Source: Paenibacillus apiarius
Lineage (GTDB): Bacteria > Bacillota > Bacilli > Paenibacillales > Paenibacillaceae
Assembly: GCF_017052585.1 (NCBI RefSeq)
Contig: NZ_JAFFHZ010000001.1
Span: 5,518,001 to 5,582,000, forward strand
DNA: 64,000 nt
Direction: 5' to 3'
Shown here: one piece after another, positions 18,532 through 27,064 of the stretch
Numbering within the stretch: the first letter of the stretch is position 1
How the letters are laid out: every line of letters starts with the position of its first letter
The notes under the pieces: model-generated
Database searches by the model: none
What the model saw: only the letters and a program-made list of their open reading frames with translations
What the model was told of the DNA's origin: nothing
Program-made: the position numbers and the translations under genes

Positions 18532-18981
18532 ATGCATTGGCTCTTTTTACTTGGCGCTATCGTTCTGGAAATAGCTGGGACGGTATCGATGAAGCTCTCG
18601 CAGGGCTTTACGCGGCTGCTGCCGTCGGCACTCATGATCGTTTTTTATTTGTTGGCTTTCACCAGCTTGAATTTTTCGCTCAAGCAAATCAACGTTAGTA
18701 TCGCATACGCCATTTGGTCTGGTGTCGGTACGGCGGCCATCGCAGTTATCGGCTATATGTATTTTCAAGAGGAACTGACCTTCTTGAAGATCGCATCGAT
18801 CATCCTAATTATTCTCGGCGTTATCGGCTTGAACATCGGCGGCGGAGCGCATGAGAGTCAAGAGAATGATAGCCGGGCTATGCAAGGCTCTGAACAGGAG
18901 AAGCGGATGAAGCCGCTTGTTGCGAATTCTGCCGATCCCGCTTTAACTCGCGATGTCCAAATCGCAGAGAGCAGGGAATAG
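18532..18981 (+). CDS. small multidrug resistance (SMR) efflux protein with extended C-terminus
   Basis: ATG 18532 was chosen over GTG 18523 because AGAAGGAAG gives correct spacing. The protein begins MHWLFLLGAIVLEIAGTVSM, the SMR first helix with the essential membrane Glu (residue 14). Three more helices follow, with the signature AYAIWSGVGTAAIAVIGYMY. EmrE/EbrA-type proteins end after about 105 residues. This one continues for about 40 hydrophilic residues (GGGAHESQENDSRAM and onward). It would export cationic drugs or quaternary amines in exchange for protons, as a homodimer since only one SMR gene is present. Confidence 0.87.
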   Translation: MHWLFLLGAIVLEIAGTVSMKLSQGFTRLLPSALMIVFYLLAFTSLNFSLKQINVSIAYAIWSGVGTAAIAVIGYMYFQEELTFLKIASIILIILGVIGLNIGGGAHESQENDSRAMQGSEQEKRMKPLVANSADPALTRDVQIAESRE

Positions 18982-19135
18982 CCGATGCGATGGATGAGAG
19001 TGTTTTTCTGGATTGCAGATGTTGGATTCATTTGTATTGGGCATACGGATTTCAACAATGGGGCTCTGAAATAAGAATAAGTTGACTCCCTCCCGATAAC
19101 ATTACTAACGTACAGTCTAGAGGGAGGTATCAAGC

Positions 19136-19315
19136 ATGAATAAGCAGCGAGCTATGGAGATTGCGGCTTCGCCGGACATGGTGGATGTAACCTGTGAAGG
19201 GACACCGATTTATATTCAACACGTAAACGAGCAGCAGGAGACGGCCCGCATTTTTCCATTGGACCAGCCAGAGCAAGAACGGGAGGTCCCCTTAAGCAGC
19301 TTGGTGGAACAATGA
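19136..19315 (+). CDS. sspH: H-type small, acid-soluble spore protein
   Basis: A 59-residue protein starts MNKQRAMEIAASPDMVDVTC and continues with GTPIYIQHVNE and ARIFPLDQP, ending VPLSSLVEQ. This matches the SspH family nearly residue by residue (compare the B. subtilis pattern MNIQRAKEIVESPDM, PIYIQHVNE, ARIYPLDEP). It is made in the forespore and deposited in the spore core. A strong ribosome binding site AGAGGGAGG precedes ATG 19136. It is a single-gene unit with its own terminator, as expected for a forespore gene; a sigma-G promoter could not be fixed with confidence. Confidence 0.93.
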   Translation: MNKQRAMEIAASPDMVDVTCEGTPIYIQHVNEQQETARIFPLDQPEQEREVPLSSLVEQ

Positions 19316-19344
19316 TGACCGTTCTGCCGCATTTGGCATTGCAG

Positions 19345-19376
19345 CAGGCGATGGGAGACAGCTTCCCATCGCCTGT
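19345..19376 (+). terminator. hairpin after sspH
   Basis: A 12-base perfect stem CAGGCGATGGGA/TCCCATCGCCTG is followed by a weak T run. Confidence 0.6.
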
Positions 19377-19469
19377 TGCCGTGTAAGGGGCAGCCGGTTC
19401 ATTGGATTCCGTCAATTTTCATCCGCACGCGCATATACATAAGACATGCCTATAGCGGAGTTGATTAAG

Positions 19470-20057
19470 GTGCGGTATGTCCACAAAGCAATTGCAATAC
19501 TACTCGGGAGCTTGTTAATCGCTGCAGGAATACAATTCTTTCTTGTCCCTTTCAAGGTGCTCGACGGTGGAATTGTTGGCATCTCGCTCATACTGAACTA
19601 TTTGTTCGGAACGAAGGTGGGGTTGGTCATTATCGGATGCAGCATTCCGATCTTCGCTGTGGCATGGGTATACCGGCGCGAATTGTTTTACAACAGTTTG
19701 CACGGAATGTTCATTTCATCCTTTATTATCGATTTGTTCGAACCGTTGCAATATCATTTTCTCTATTATGTGAACTTATCTCCACCGATGAGCTCCTTGA
19801 TCGGAGGCCTCATCATTGGAACGGGAATAGGCATCATGCTGCGGTTCGAAACAAGCACGGGAGGAACTGATCTGTTGGCGAAACACATTTCCAATGTGCT
19901 TCATATCAATGCGGGCTTTGTCATTTTCATCATGGATGCGATCGTGATTGGAATAGGCAGCATGCTAATTTCGGCGGATACGCTGCTGCTCTCCCTCATT
20001 GCGATTTCCGCCGGCGGCATCATGACAAGCCTGTGCGTAATGAAGAACACGACATAA
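19470..20057 (+). CDS. YitT-like (YitT/DUF161) membrane protein
   Basis: The frame can start at ATG 19446, but no ribosome binding site precedes it. GTG 19470, preceded by GCGGAG, is more likely and gives VRYVHKAIAILLGSLLIAAG. About 195 residues contain five or six hydrophobic helices. Family hallmarks are FFLVPFKVLDGGIVGISLIL near the N-terminus and RFETSTGGTDLLAKHIS in the middle. Typical YitT proteins are about 280 residues with a C-terminal DUF2179 domain; this one stops after the membrane part. Function is unknown in the family. Confidence 0.8.
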   Translation: MRYVHKAIAILLGSLLIAAGIQFFLVPFKVLDGGIVGISLILNYLFGTKVGLVIIGCSIPIFAVAWVYRRELFYNSLHGMFISSFIIDLFEPLQYHFLYYVNLSPPMSSLIGGLIIGTGIGIMLRFETSTGGTDLLAKHISNVLHINAGFVIFIMDAIVIGIGSMLISADTLLLSLIAISAGGIMTSLCVMKNTT

Positions 20058-20070
20058 CCCTATCGGGCTA
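20055..20070. promoter_or_regulatory. CsoR-like copper operator candidate upstream of copA
   Basis: TAACCCTATCGGGCTA resembles the CsoR operator core of Bacillus copZA (TACCC-TA-GGGTA type) and lies about 110 bases before copA. It overlaps the stop codon of the upstream gene. No csoR gene is in the window. Confidence 0.35.
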
Positions 20071-20177
20071 TCCTAAAATCCGAACCTCCTCATATACTGT
20101 CTGAGAGGCTTGTCTATAAGTCCAGTTCAAAAAGGTCACAAAAGGCGTTTGAACAACTCGATAAGGGGAGATGAGAG

Positions 20178-22391
20178 ATGAGCAACCGTCAGCCTATTAT
20201 GGAGCGGCAGTCCTTGTCGATCTCTGGCATGACATGCGCCGCATGTGCGGCACGAATCGAGAAGGTCGTCGGCAAAATGGAAGGAGTCCATGCAATCAAT
20301 GTCAATTTTGCTCTGGGAAAAGGGAATGTGACGTTTAACCACACCACGACTCCGGTGGAGCATATTATGGACAAAATCAAGCGTCTCGGTTTCGACGCCC
20401 GCGTGGAAACGAATCTGTCTGCCACGTCATTCTCGACTAGTGTCGAATGCAATCGGCTGCGCAACCAGTTTATCCTATCCGCATGCTTTACCATACCGCT
20501 TCTGTGGACGATGGTGACCCATTTTAAATTTACTTCCGGCATCTGGATTCCCGGGCTGTTTCTTCATCCTTGGTTCCAATTCGCCATGGCGACGATCGTG
20601 CAGTTTGCAGCTGGCGGGCCCTTCTACGCAAGCGCCTACCGTGCGCTGCGGCATAAGAACGCCAATATGGATGTTTTGGTCGCTCTCGGCACATCGTCGG
20701 CTTATTTGTATAGTCATTATGTAGTATTTCATCCTCATCCTGCTGCAAATGGAATGCATTCGCCGCTATATTTCGAGACGAGCGCCATGATCATTACCAT
20801 CGTCCTGCTCGGCAAATGGCTGGAAGCAATGGCGAAAAAACGGACGTTGCAAGCGCTGGATCAGCTTCATGCTCTTCAGTCTGAAGAAGCGGAGGTGTTG
20901 CGGGGGCGCACGATTGAACGTGTTCCGCTGACGGAAGTTGTTCCCGGCGATACGCTCGTCATTAGGCCCGGAGCCAAAATACCTGCTGACGGCTCAGTCA
21001 TCTCAGGATGGTCCGCGATCGATGAATCGCTGCTAACCGGAGAATCGCAGCCTGTAGACAAGAATAGAGGGGATACGGTCATCGGCGGCACAGTCAACCT
21101 GAATGGGACGCTTCATGTGCGAGCCGAGAAAATCGGCAGTCATTCGGCTTTATCCCATATGATTCAGTTGGTCGTGCAGGCTCAACATACGAAGCCATCA
21201 ATTCAGCGCCATGCAGATGATATTGCGGAGTTGTTCGTTCCGATTGTGGTGAGCTTTGCAGTCATTACTTTTGCGGCATGGGATTTCGTGTTCGCTCCGG
21301 GCGATTTCGGAGAAGCGCTGGAGCATGCCATCTCTGTGCTTGTCATTGCCTGCCCATGCGCCATCGGATTGGCGACTCCCACATCTGTGCTGGTCGGTTC
21401 GGGGAAGGCGGCCCAGAAAGGCATTTTGTTCAAGGATGGTCAGCATCTCGAGATGCTCCACCAAATAGATACGGTGCTGCTGGACAAGACGGGAACGATT
21501 ACGGAAGGGAAACCCAAATTAACGGATTATATCGCGGACGGCGGCGATGAGGCGTCGCTGCTCCGCTACGCGGCAGCCGCAGAAGCCCACTCGGAGCATC
21601 CGTTGTCCCGTGCGGTTATTGCCGCAGCGGAGAGCAAGCGTCTCACGGTTCCAACCGCTTCCGGCTTTCAGTCATTCCCTGGCTATGGCATTCGCGCGAC
21701 AGTAGAGGAACAGGACGTGCTCATCGGATCGGCCCGGTGGTTGCGCCAAGAAGGCGTTCCGGTACACGAGATGACGGAGGCCGTCAAGTTCGAGTCACAG
21801 GGGAAGACAGTGCTCTATGTGGCTATTCAGGGAAGGCTGGCCGGCTTGTTGGCGGCTCGCGACAGCGTCAAGGCCACGTCTGTCCAAGCGATTGGAGCCT
21901 TGCGCAAATGGGGTATCGACGTCGTCATGGTGACGGGGGACCAGGAACGAACGGCCTTGACGATTGCGAAGGAGGTTGGCATTCGCAGCGTGCATGCCGG
22001 TTCCTTGCCAGATGATAAGGTCAGGGTGCTGCAGAAGCTGCAGCAGGCAGGAAAGAGGGTCGCAATGGTGGGGGACGGCGTCAACGATGCTCCCGCATTG
22101 GCTGCGGCAGATATCGGCGTCGCGATCGGGACCGGCGCGGCCATCGCCGTTGAGGCGGCGGATGTCAATCTGGTGCGCGGCCAGCTTACCGGGTTAACGG
22201 ATGCTATCCGCATCAGCCGGAAGACGATGGCGAACATCAAGCAAAATCTGTCGTTTGCTCTCATTTACAACGTGCTTGCTATTCCGCTTGCGGTCATCGG
22301 CTGGTTGGAGCCATGGATGGCCGGGACAGCGATGGCGCTAAGCTCCGTATCGGTCGTAAGCAACGCGCTGCGGCTGCAGCACTCGCAATGA
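20178..22391 (+). CDS. copA: copper-translocating P-type ATPase
   Basis: The 737-residue product has one N-terminal heavy-metal domain ([16 protein letters not shown], residues 14-29) and the P1B ATPase core. Key motifs are TGES near 287, the membrane CPC in [15 protein letters not shown] near 391, phosphorylation site [11 protein letters not shown] near 434, and [15 protein letters not shown] near 632. The CPC motif indicates Cu(I). It exports copper or, given the neighbours, supplies it for cytochrome oxidase assembly, as CcoI/FixI types do. GGGGAG precedes ATG. The next gene starts 16 bases later, and the two are cotranscribed. Confidence 0.93.
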   Translation: MSNRQPIMERQSLSISGMTCAACAARIEKVVGKMEGVHAINVNFALGKGNVTFNHTTTPVEHIMDKIKRLGFDARVETNLSATSFSTSVECNRLRNQFILSACFTIPLLWTMVTHFKFTSGIWIPGLFLHPWFQFAMATIVQFAAGGPFYASAYRALRHKNANMDVLVALGTSSAYLYSHYVVFHPHPAANGMHSPLYFETSAMIITIVLLGKWLEAMAKKRTLQALDQLHALQSEEAEVLRGRTIERVPLTEVVPGDTLVIRPGAKIPADGSVISGWSAIDESLLTGESQPVDKNRGDTVIGGTVNLNGTLHVRAEKIGSHSALSHMIQLVVQAQHTKPSIQRHADDIAELFVPIVVSFAVITFAAWDFVFAPGDFGEALEHAISVLVIACPCAIGLATPTSVLVGSGKAAQKGILFKDGQHLEMLHQIDTVLLDKTGTITEGKPKLTDYIADGGDEASLLRYAAAAEAHSEHPLSRAVIAAAESKRLTVPTASGFQSFPGYGIRATVEEQDVLIGSARWLRQEGVPVHEMTEAVKFESQGKTVLYVAIQGRLAGLLAARDSVKATSVQAIGALRKWGIDVVMVTGDQERTALTIAKEVGIRSVHAGSLPDDKVRVLQKLQQAGKRVAMVGDGVNDAPALAAADIGVAIGTGAAIAVEAADVNLVRGQLTGLTDAIRISRKTMANIKQNLSFALIYNVLAIPLAVIGWLEPWMAGTAMALSSVSVVSNALRLQHSQ

Positions 22392-22407
22392 GCGTCAGGA
22401 GGCGAAG

Positions 22408-23085
22408 ATGAATCAAACCTTGCTGCTGACCGCGCTGTCGGGACTGATGAGCGCGCCGCATTGCGTGCTCATGTGCGGAGGTGCGATGGCGGGCTTCACC
22501 TTAAATGCCAACCATGGGCCGCTTGCCGTGGCGGCCGCTTATAATTTGGGGCGCGTGTTCACGTATACGTGTATTGGTGCGTTCATGGGCATGATCGGAT
22601 CGTTCGTCGACGGCGCAGGGATGTTGATCGGACTCCAAGGGATATCCGGAATGATGGGCGGGCTCCTTATCATGCTGTGGGTATTCGGAAAAGTTGCATT
22701 GCCTGTCCAACGCTTAAGTCCGCTGCGGCTGGCTGCAGTTGAGCGGTGGCTCACACGGCTGCGGAGAAGCCGGGAACGTTGGACCATCTTGCTTAGCGGG
22801 GTGTTGTTCGGGTTCATGCCATGCGGCTTGACCTACGCCATGCAGATGAATGCCGCCGCCAGCGGAAGCCCATGGAGCGGCGCGGCCGTCATGGCCGTCT
22901 TCGGATTAAGCACGTTCCCGGCCCTGCTTGTCGTCGCCTTGTTCGCCAACCGCATACACCAATGGCTGCGCGGTTACATGACAGCAGCCGGCAAAGTATT
23001 GGCGGTCATCATCGGCCTGGTGTCGATACTGCGGGGTATGGCCGCGAATGGGTGGATTCCTCACCTGTACCCATGGCTGTGGTAA
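22408..23085 (+). CDS. sulfite exporter TauE/SafE-like (DsbD_2, cytochrome biogenesis type) membrane protein
   Basis: AGGAGGCGAAG precedes the ATG. The 225-residue product has about six membrane helices and starts LLTALSGLMSAPHCVLMCGG, where the APHCxxMCGG motif is the family signature. A second conserved motif is LLSGVLFGFMPCGLTYAMQM. The paired HC...MC and PC motifs recall metal or thiol handling in DsbD-like and CcoH-adjacent proteins. In many bacteria this family is encoded beside the copper ATPase of cbb3 oxidase assembly. Here it directly follows copA, so a role in copper delivery to oxidase is the best inference. Confidence 0.82.
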   Translation: MNQTLLLTALSGLMSAPHCVLMCGGAMAGFTLNANHGPLAVAAAYNLGRVFTYTCIGAFMGMIGSFVDGAGMLIGLQGISGMMGGLLIMLWVFGKVALPVQRLSPLRLAAVERWLTRLRRSRERWTILLSGVLFGFMPCGLTYAMQMNAAASGSPWSGAAVMAVFGLSTFPALLVVALFANRIHQWLRGYMTAAGKVLAVIIGLVSILRGMAANGWIPHLYPWLW

Positions 23086-23096
23086 TCATCAGCCTT

Positions 23097-23519
23097 TTAT
23101 TGTACCGCCTCAAATGAATGGCTGGCTTCGACACCACTTCCGCCGCCATGCACGACGACTAGCGCTTCCCACGTTCCAGCCATAAGGGGGACAGCCTCTC
23201 CCGTGTATATACCAGGTTCCGCTTCACTTATGTAAACCTCAATCCGCCCGCACATCATATCCGGCATCGATAGGCTGGCGGTTACCTTTGCTTTGTTTAC
23301 CGGTTGTCCGCTGTGGTCGCTCACATGGATGGTTAATGTCGCTGGCGCCAGCATCCGTGGCGGGAATGGCGCAATTTCCGTCCGCACCACGATATCTTCC
23401 TGCTGAACGGTCATCACAGCTTCATATTGAATCGAGTCTTTCCATGCATAACTGGCGCCGATGAGCAGAAGCAAGACTGCTGCAGCTGCTGCGCTGACGA
23501 TAAATGCTTTCAGCTTCAT
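23097..23519 (-). CDS. YtkA/FixH-like extracytoplasmic protein
   Basis: The 140-residue product has an N-terminal signal anchor (AFIVSAAAAAVLLLLIGASY) and then a small beta-sandwich domain. Its features are RMLAPATLTIHVSDHSGQPV, VTASLSMPDMMCGRIEVYI and a C-terminal MAGTWEALVVVHGG. This matches the YtkA-like/FixH pattern. YtkA-like proteins are linked to copper handling and CuA-oxidase maturation. The Met/Cys-rich SMPDMMCG segment is a plausible metal ligand site. It converges on the TauE-like gene with only 11 bases between stop codons, and TGGAGATACGGAC precedes its ATG. Confidence 0.75.
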   Translation of the reverse strand: MKLKAFIVSAAAAAVLLLLIGASYAWKDSIQYEAVMTVQQEDIVVRTEIAPFPPRMLAPATLTIHVSDHSGQPVNKAKVTASLSMPDMMCGRIEVYISEAEPGIYTGEAVPLMAGTWEALVVVHGGGSGVEASHSFEAVQ

Positions 23520-23708
23520 GTCCGTATCTCCATTAAGGGAATTTGTTTATATGTATCCGGCCACCGGTTATACTATGACATCGGGAATTAGGAATCACCA
23601 AAAATTTGAATTGTCACAAATTTGTACAGATGACTAGCCCGATCGAGTCATGCCGTGCTTCAGCAATCCGTTACAATGAAATGTAGATTGGCAAAACGGA
23701 GGCTGAAC

Positions 23709-24290
23709 ATGAAGAACATACATATCGGATTAGGGATTGTGCTTCTGCTGGCAGTGCTGATGTCAGGTTGTTCGGGCAAGGAAAAACCGAATGACTTCGA
23801 CTGGAAGGTCGGCGCGTTGTCCGCGGTGGATCAGAGCGGCAACACCTTTGCGATCGGCAGTATGGCAGGGAAGGTGTGGCTGGCGGATTTCATCTTTACA
23901 AGCTGCACGACCGTTTGTCCGCCTATGACTTATAACATGACGCAAATTCAGGACATGCTGAAAGCTAAAGGGATCCAAGATGTCGAAATCGTATCGTTCA
24001 GCGTCGATCCTCACGTGGATACACCGGAGAAGCTGACGCAGTACATTGGAAAATACAAGGCCGATACGAGCAGCTGGCGGCTTGTCACGGGATACGACCA
24101 GAAGACAATTGAGCAGTTCAGCCGCGATTCCTTCAAGACGCTTGTGCTGAAGACGGAGGATTCGGATCAGGTGACGCACGGCACTTCCTTTTTTTTAATC
24201 GATCAGACGGGAACGGTATTGACGAAATACGATGGCTTGGAGCCGGATCATGACAAGATTGCGGCGGACGTGCAAGCGTTATTGGATTAA
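23709..24290 (+). CDS. SCO1/SenC family copper chaperone/thioredoxin-fold lipoprotein
   Basis: ATG 23709 follows AACGGAGGCTGAAC. The 193-residue product has a lipoprotein signal ending LLAVLMSGC and then a thioredoxin-like SCO domain. The metal/redox motif is FTSCTTVCPPMTYNM (CxxxC), and the third copper ligand His lies in DSDQVTHGTSFFLID. SCO proteins deliver copper to the CuA centre of cytochrome c oxidase outside the membrane. Together with copA, the TauE-like and the YtkA-like genes it completes a copper/oxidase maturation group. It is divergent from the YtkA-like gene. Confidence 0.9.
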   Translation: MKNIHIGLGIVLLLAVLMSGCSGKEKPNDFDWKVGALSAVDQSGNTFAIGSMAGKVWLADFIFTSCTTVCPPMTYNMTQIQDMLKAKGIQDVEIVSFSVDPHVDTPEKLTQYIGKYKADTSSWRLVTGYDQKTIEQFSRDSFKTLVLKTEDSDQVTHGTSFFLIDQTGTVLTKYDGLEPDHDKIAADVQALLD

Positions 24291-24529
24291 TCATAACTGA
24301 ATATGCGATCAACAAGGAAATTGGCATCAATTGCGCATCAACGGCCTGACGGACGTTCCAGTACGGCTCACGTTGATTCGTTCGGTCGTCGGCAAGCTGT
24401 ATACGAACGCGGATTGGTCCATCGAAATCGAGGAAGGTATGGATGCCGGCGAGAGGAAACAATGAAATGGCTATGTTATAATGAAATGAGTACAGACTAG
24501 ATCTTGCATGGACAGACAGGAGGATACAT

Positions 24530-25261
24530 ATGCCGAAAATCGTGCTTATTCGTCATGGCCAGAGCGTGTGGAATCTAGAAAACCGGTTCACCGGATGGAC
24601 GGACGTCGACTTATCGGAGCAGGGGCTGCGCGAAGCGCGGGAAGCAGGGGCAATCTTGAAGAAGAACGGCTTTGCGTTCGATGTCGCCTATACTTCCGTG
24701 CTCAAGCGAGCGATTCGCACGTTATGGATTATGCTGCATGAAATGGACCAAATGTGGATTCCCGTCCACAAGTCCTGGATGCTGAACGAGCGTCACTACG
24801 GTGCGCTGCAAGGGCTGAACAAGGCTGAAACCGCGGCGAAGTATGGCGAGGAACAGGTCCATCTATGGAGAAGGTCAGTCGAGGTTAGACCTCCTGCCTT
24901 GGAGAAGAGCGATTCGAGATATGAAGCGTTCGCTCCCCAGTATCAAGAATTGAAGGAAGGGGAGTTCCCCCTCACTGAAAATCTGGAGGACACGGAACGA
25001 AGAGCGCTTAAATATTGGCACGATACGGTCGTGCCTTCGATGCAAGCGGGCAAGCGAGTCATCATTTCTGCCCATGGGAACACGCTGCGGGCGCTCGTCA
25101 AATATTTGGACGACATTCCTGCAGACGGTGTCGCTAACTTGAACATTCCTACAGGTGTGCCGCTCGTATACGAATTGGATGACAACCTTAAGCCAATCAA
25201 GCATTACTATGTAGGCAGTGAAGGGCCGTTGCCGGAAGGAAGCGTGGCAAAACATATGTAG
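24530..25261 (+). CDS. gpmA: 2,3-bisphosphoglycerate-dependent phosphoglycerate mutase
   Basis: GACAGGAGGATACAT precedes the ATG. The 243-residue protein has the dPGM phosphohistidine motif [20 protein letters not shown] (His near residue 9), [20 protein letters not shown] around residue 90, and [19 protein letters not shown] around residue 180 with the second catalytic His. It interconverts 3- and 2-phosphoglycerate in glycolysis and gluconeogenesis. Spore formers normally use the Mn-dependent GpmI, so this is likely a second isoenzyme. The length is right for GpmA. It is a single-gene unit. Confidence 0.92.
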   Translation: MPKIVLIRHGQSVWNLENRFTGWTDVDLSEQGLREAREAGAILKKNGFAFDVAYTSVLKRAIRTLWIMLHEMDQMWIPVHKSWMLNERHYGALQGLNKAETAAKYGEEQVHLWRRSVEVRPPALEKSDSRYEAFAPQYQELKEGEFPLTENLEDTERRALKYWHDTVVPSMQAGKRVIISAHGNTLRALVKYLDDIPADGVANLNIPTGVPLVYELDDNLKPIKHYYVGSEGPLPEGSVAKHM

Positions 25262-25283
25262 TGACGTCTTGTCACAATATATC

Positions 25284-25310
25284 GGGAGAGCCCTGGGGGC
25301 TCTCCTTTTT
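25284..25310 (+). terminator. terminator after gpmA
   Basis: The stem GGAGAGCC/GGCTCTCC has a five-base loop and is followed by five T. Confidence 0.8.
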
Positions 25311-25329
25311 GCTGTCTTGACGACAGGCT

Positions 25330-25626
25330 TCAGCGGTAAACGCTGACGTACAAAATGAGCGCTGTTATGATGCTGGGCAGACCAAGCAGCCATAGGGTCA
25401 CGTTCAACCGCAGGCGGCGTTGTTCATCCTCCGAGGTATCATATTCATAATTGAACCGGTGATTGTTCGCATCGCCGAAGGTGCCGGACAGCAGGCCGGC
25501 GATCGCCCATAGGCCGAGACCGATAGAACCGCTCACAATGAACATTTGGTGAGGATCCCCCCAAATTAAACAATAAACTGCCGTAACAACGACGATAAGC
25601 AGCCCGAGAATAAACCGTATCGCCAC
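25330..25626 (-). CDS. DUF5316-like small membrane protein
   Basis: The 98-residue protein has three hydrophobic helices: residues 1-22 (FILGLLIVVVTAVYCLIWGD), about 28-50 (MFIVSGSIGLGLWAIAGLLS) and the C-terminus (WLLGLPSIITALILYVSVYR). A charged loop NHRFNYEYDTSEDEQRRLR separates helices two and three. The arrangement fits DUF5316 proteins of bacilli, whose function is unknown. It converges on gpmA. The family call is tentative; the membrane topology is clear. Confidence 0.6.
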   Translation of the reverse strand: MAIRFILGLLIVVVTAVYCLIWGDPHQMFIVSGSIGLGLWAIAGLLSGTFGDANNHRFNYEYDTSEDEQRRLRLNVTLWLLGLPSIITALILYVSVYR

Positions 25627-25782
25627 TATGTCACCCCCAGCCTCTCTATTTTCCCGAAACTCTATTATACCGGCATATGGTTAATAGTGGAATGTGAAAA
25701 AGAGGAGGAAGCATAACGAAGACGACACCGGGACACGATAACATGGAAATAAGCAGGGTAACGATGGAAGGAAGAGATCCAC

Positions 25783-26700
25783 ATGTTCGATTGCATTATC
25801 ATTGGCGGCGGAATTGCCGGCTTGCAGGCTGCAATACAGCTTGGACGCTACGAGCATCGTGTGCTCGTCATCGATTCGGGAACCGGACGCTCTACATTAT
25901 GCCGCCGGTACCGCAACATTCTGGGTTGGCCCGACGGTGTTGCAGGAGATGAGCTGCGCCGGCTCGGACGCATGCAAGCGGACTCGCTCGGTGTTCACTT
26001 TCTGGCCGGCACAGCCGGAACCGCAGGCGGAAGCGAGAATGAAGGTTTCTACGTCACAGTCGGTGGTGGCGTTGATAAAGTGAAATATCTGGCGCCTACG
26101 CTGCTGCTAGCCACGGGAATCATGGATCGGCTACCTCTAGTTCCCGGACTGCCCGAATGTCTTGGCCTGACGCTCTACGTATGTCCGGACTGTGATGGTT
26201 ATGAGGTCCGCAACCGCCGCACTGTCATAATCGGAGCAGGCAACACCGGTGCCGAGATGGCATTGACGCTCCGCAGCCGGACGAATGAATTAATTTATAT
26301 CAATCATGACCGCACTGCAATTAAAGATGAGCTGTATGGTGAACTCAATCAGAACGGAATCCCTGTCATGCATGAACAAATGAGCGAAATCACGGTTGAT
26401 GGCGATGGAGAGATGACCGGAGTCAAGCTCATGCAGGGCGGGATTATCGAGGCGGAACGGGGATTTGTCGCTTTCGGCGGCAATGCCGTTCATACGGATC
26501 TGGCTGCGGAGCTGGGGGTGGAACGGCTGGAGAACAAGCACATTCCGACCGATCCTCGCAGCAAGATGACCAATGTTCCGGGAGTATGGGCAATTGGCGA
26601 TATTGGCGTACATTCCGAACAGGCAACGATTGCAATGGGTGAAGGAGCGCAAGCGGCGATATGGATTCATAAGTGGCTTGACCGCCGCCGGGGAAGCTAA
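25783..26700 (+). CDS. thioredoxin-reductase-like FAD/NAD(P) oxidoreductase
   Basis: The 305-residue product begins with the FAD dinucleotide fold FDCIIIGGGIAGLQAAIQLG. It has the redox-centre CPDCDGYEVRNRR near residue 133 (CxxC), the NADPH fold TVIIGAGNTGAEMAL, and the C-terminal FAD motif GVWAIGDIGVHSEQATIAMG. This is the layout of low-molecular-weight thioredoxin reductases. The usual TrxB active site is CATCDG; here CPDCDG, as in many paralogous thioredoxin-reductase-like proteins. The partner disulfide protein is not adjacent. AAGGAAGAGATCCAC precedes the ATG. Confidence 0.87.
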   Translation: MFDCIIIGGGIAGLQAAIQLGRYEHRVLVIDSGTGRSTLCRRYRNILGWPDGVAGDELRRLGRMQADSLGVHFLAGTAGTAGGSENEGFYVTVGGGVDKVKYLAPTLLLATGIMDRLPLVPGLPECLGLTLYVCPDCDGYEVRNRRTVIIGAGNTGAEMALTLRSRTNELIYINHDRTAIKDELYGELNQNGIPVMHEQMSEITVDGDGEMTGVKLMQGGIIEAERGFVAFGGNAVHTDLAAELGVERLENKHIPTDPRSKMTNVPGVWAIGDIGVHSEQATIAMGEGAQAAIWIHKWLDRRRGS

Positions 26701-27064
26701 GTAGGGGAAAGCTTCAGCTTCCCTGAGAGAGCTTAGCGGCTGCAGATCCATTCTAATAGTTTGCCGTTTGATCTGCTGGCGTCTGGCGAAATTCACTTTC
26801 GCGGTTCCCCCTTCGTTCATGCGAAGCTCAACTTCTCCGTGTCTGTTTCGGTTCAGATCCCAGTCATCCCTTCTTTTCATAGAAAAGAGATCTGGTGAAA
26901 CGGAAGGCAATGCTCTTAGTGGCCGGAAGCTGCCTCTTAATAAGCGCTTATAACGTTGCTTTATAGGAAAAACGCAAATTCGGATTGCTTTTGCCTGCAG
27001 GATAAGTGTACATTAAGAGAATACAGGTCTACAGCAATGATTGCTTTCAAGGAGGAAGAAATAC
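26701..27064. other. intergenic region, 364 bases, no firm gene
   Basis: A minus-strand frame from ATG 26879 (MKRRDDWDLNRNRHGEVELR...) looks faintly coding for about 60 codons, but it lacks a ribosome binding site and runs on as an antisense frame into the reductase gene. It may be a gene remnant. The right end holds the lactonase ribosome binding site. Nothing else is seen. Confidence 0.3.

Noticed and set aside
26290-26910. 206-codon minus-strand frame
   Set aside because: Most of it is antisense to the reductase gene; only its first 60 codons lie in intergenic DNA and there is no ribosome binding site.
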